Shown here in pieces: positions 14,385 to 14,454 of a stretch of DNA of 14,454 nt. Positions within the stretch are counted from its first letter, which is position 1; every line of letters starts with the position of its first letter. The notes under the pieces were generated by a model, which saw only the letters and a list, made by a program, of their open reading frames with translations, was not told the DNA's origin and ran no database searches. The position numbers and the translations under genes are program-made. Location of the stretch: contig JBAXLO010000113.1 in assembly GCA_037134755.1 (NCBI GenBank), positions 1 through 14,454 on the forward strand, in the 5' to 3' direction. The stretch is from JBAXLO01 sp037134755. Its GTDB lineage: Bacteria > Bacteroidota > Bacteroidia > Bacteroidales > JACABE01.

Positions 14385-14454
14385 TTTTATGTTTTATGGA
14401 TTCGTTTTATGTTTTATGGATTCGTTAGTATGTTTTACCCTATTCGTTTTATGT
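14385..14454. repeat. 20-bp tandem repeat running off the right edge
   Basis: The unit TTTTATGTTTTATGGATTCG occurs exactly at 14385-14404 and 14405-14424, then a degenerate unit of 22 bp ends in ATTCG at 14446, and a fourth copy begins at 14447. Each unit itself contains two TTTTATG heptamers. The period is not a multiple of three and no reading frame covers it, so it is non-coding as far as visible. The bases 14262-14384 before it show nothing recognisable. Confidence 0.75.

Noticed and set aside
14385..14454. CRISPR array
   Set aside because: The units are contiguous 20-bp tandem copies with no unique spacers and no cas gene nearby.

Overview
The window reads as a fragment of a low-GC (about 30%, judged by eye) chromosome of a Bacteroidota bacterium that secretes proteins through the type IX secretion system (T9SS). 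The evidence is two proteins ending in the classic T9SS type A sorting domain (YPNP start, GVY/GIYxxK, VKK end), the PKD-like and Fn3-like repeat families typical of this phylum, a TPR-sensor histidine kinase architecture common in Bacteroidota, and a TTG-N19-TAnnTTTG promoter. No rRNA, tRNA, transposase, phage gene or CRISPR array is visible.

Layout. (1) 1-5597, minus strand: the first 1865 codons of a giant secreted protein that runs off the left edge. It is a beta-helix region, five Cys-bearing Fn3-like repeats, then a second beta-helix region. (2) 5598-6131: divergent intergenic region with a structured leader for the giant gene, a 79-bp promoter-like element, an orphan terminator-like hairpin and a canonical promoter facing right. 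(3) 6132-9445, plus strand: a two-gene unit, a small unknown lipoprotein followed by a 924-residue T9SS-secreted propeller/PKD-like protein. (4) 9446-9844: convergent intergenic region holding a 246-bp element with 13-bp terminal inverted repeats and several nested palindromes, then a bidirectional terminator. (5) 9845-11194, minus: a secreted GH18 (chitinase-like) protein with a T9SS sorting domain and an altered catalytic motif. (6) 11364-14049, minus: a two-component operon, TPR sensor kinase then NarL/LuxR-type response regulator. (7) 14050-14454: a third 79-bp element, degenerate repeats and a 20-bp tandem repeat that runs off the right edge.

Main observation. The same gap-free 79-bp element stands upstream of all three minus-strand transcription units (giant beta-helix protein, GH18 protein, kinase/regulator operon), always in the same orientation. 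Its conserved blocks are separated by divergent spacers of constant length. Read toward the genes, they are an upstream box TTATCnCATAAATACGTTA, a TATTGTTT block, a 20-nt spacer and TTAyTTTGCA. This looks like an extended Bacteroidota promoter with an activator site, and suggests a small regulon that ties a two-component system to cell-surface proteins, possibly including its own operon. The shared element is directly visible; the regulatory meaning is inferred.

How the genes may work together. Everything encoded here apart from the regulator is exported or membrane-bound, so the region looks like a cell-surface/secretome locus under local two-component control. The plus-strand pair has a different, standard promoter and may be independent.
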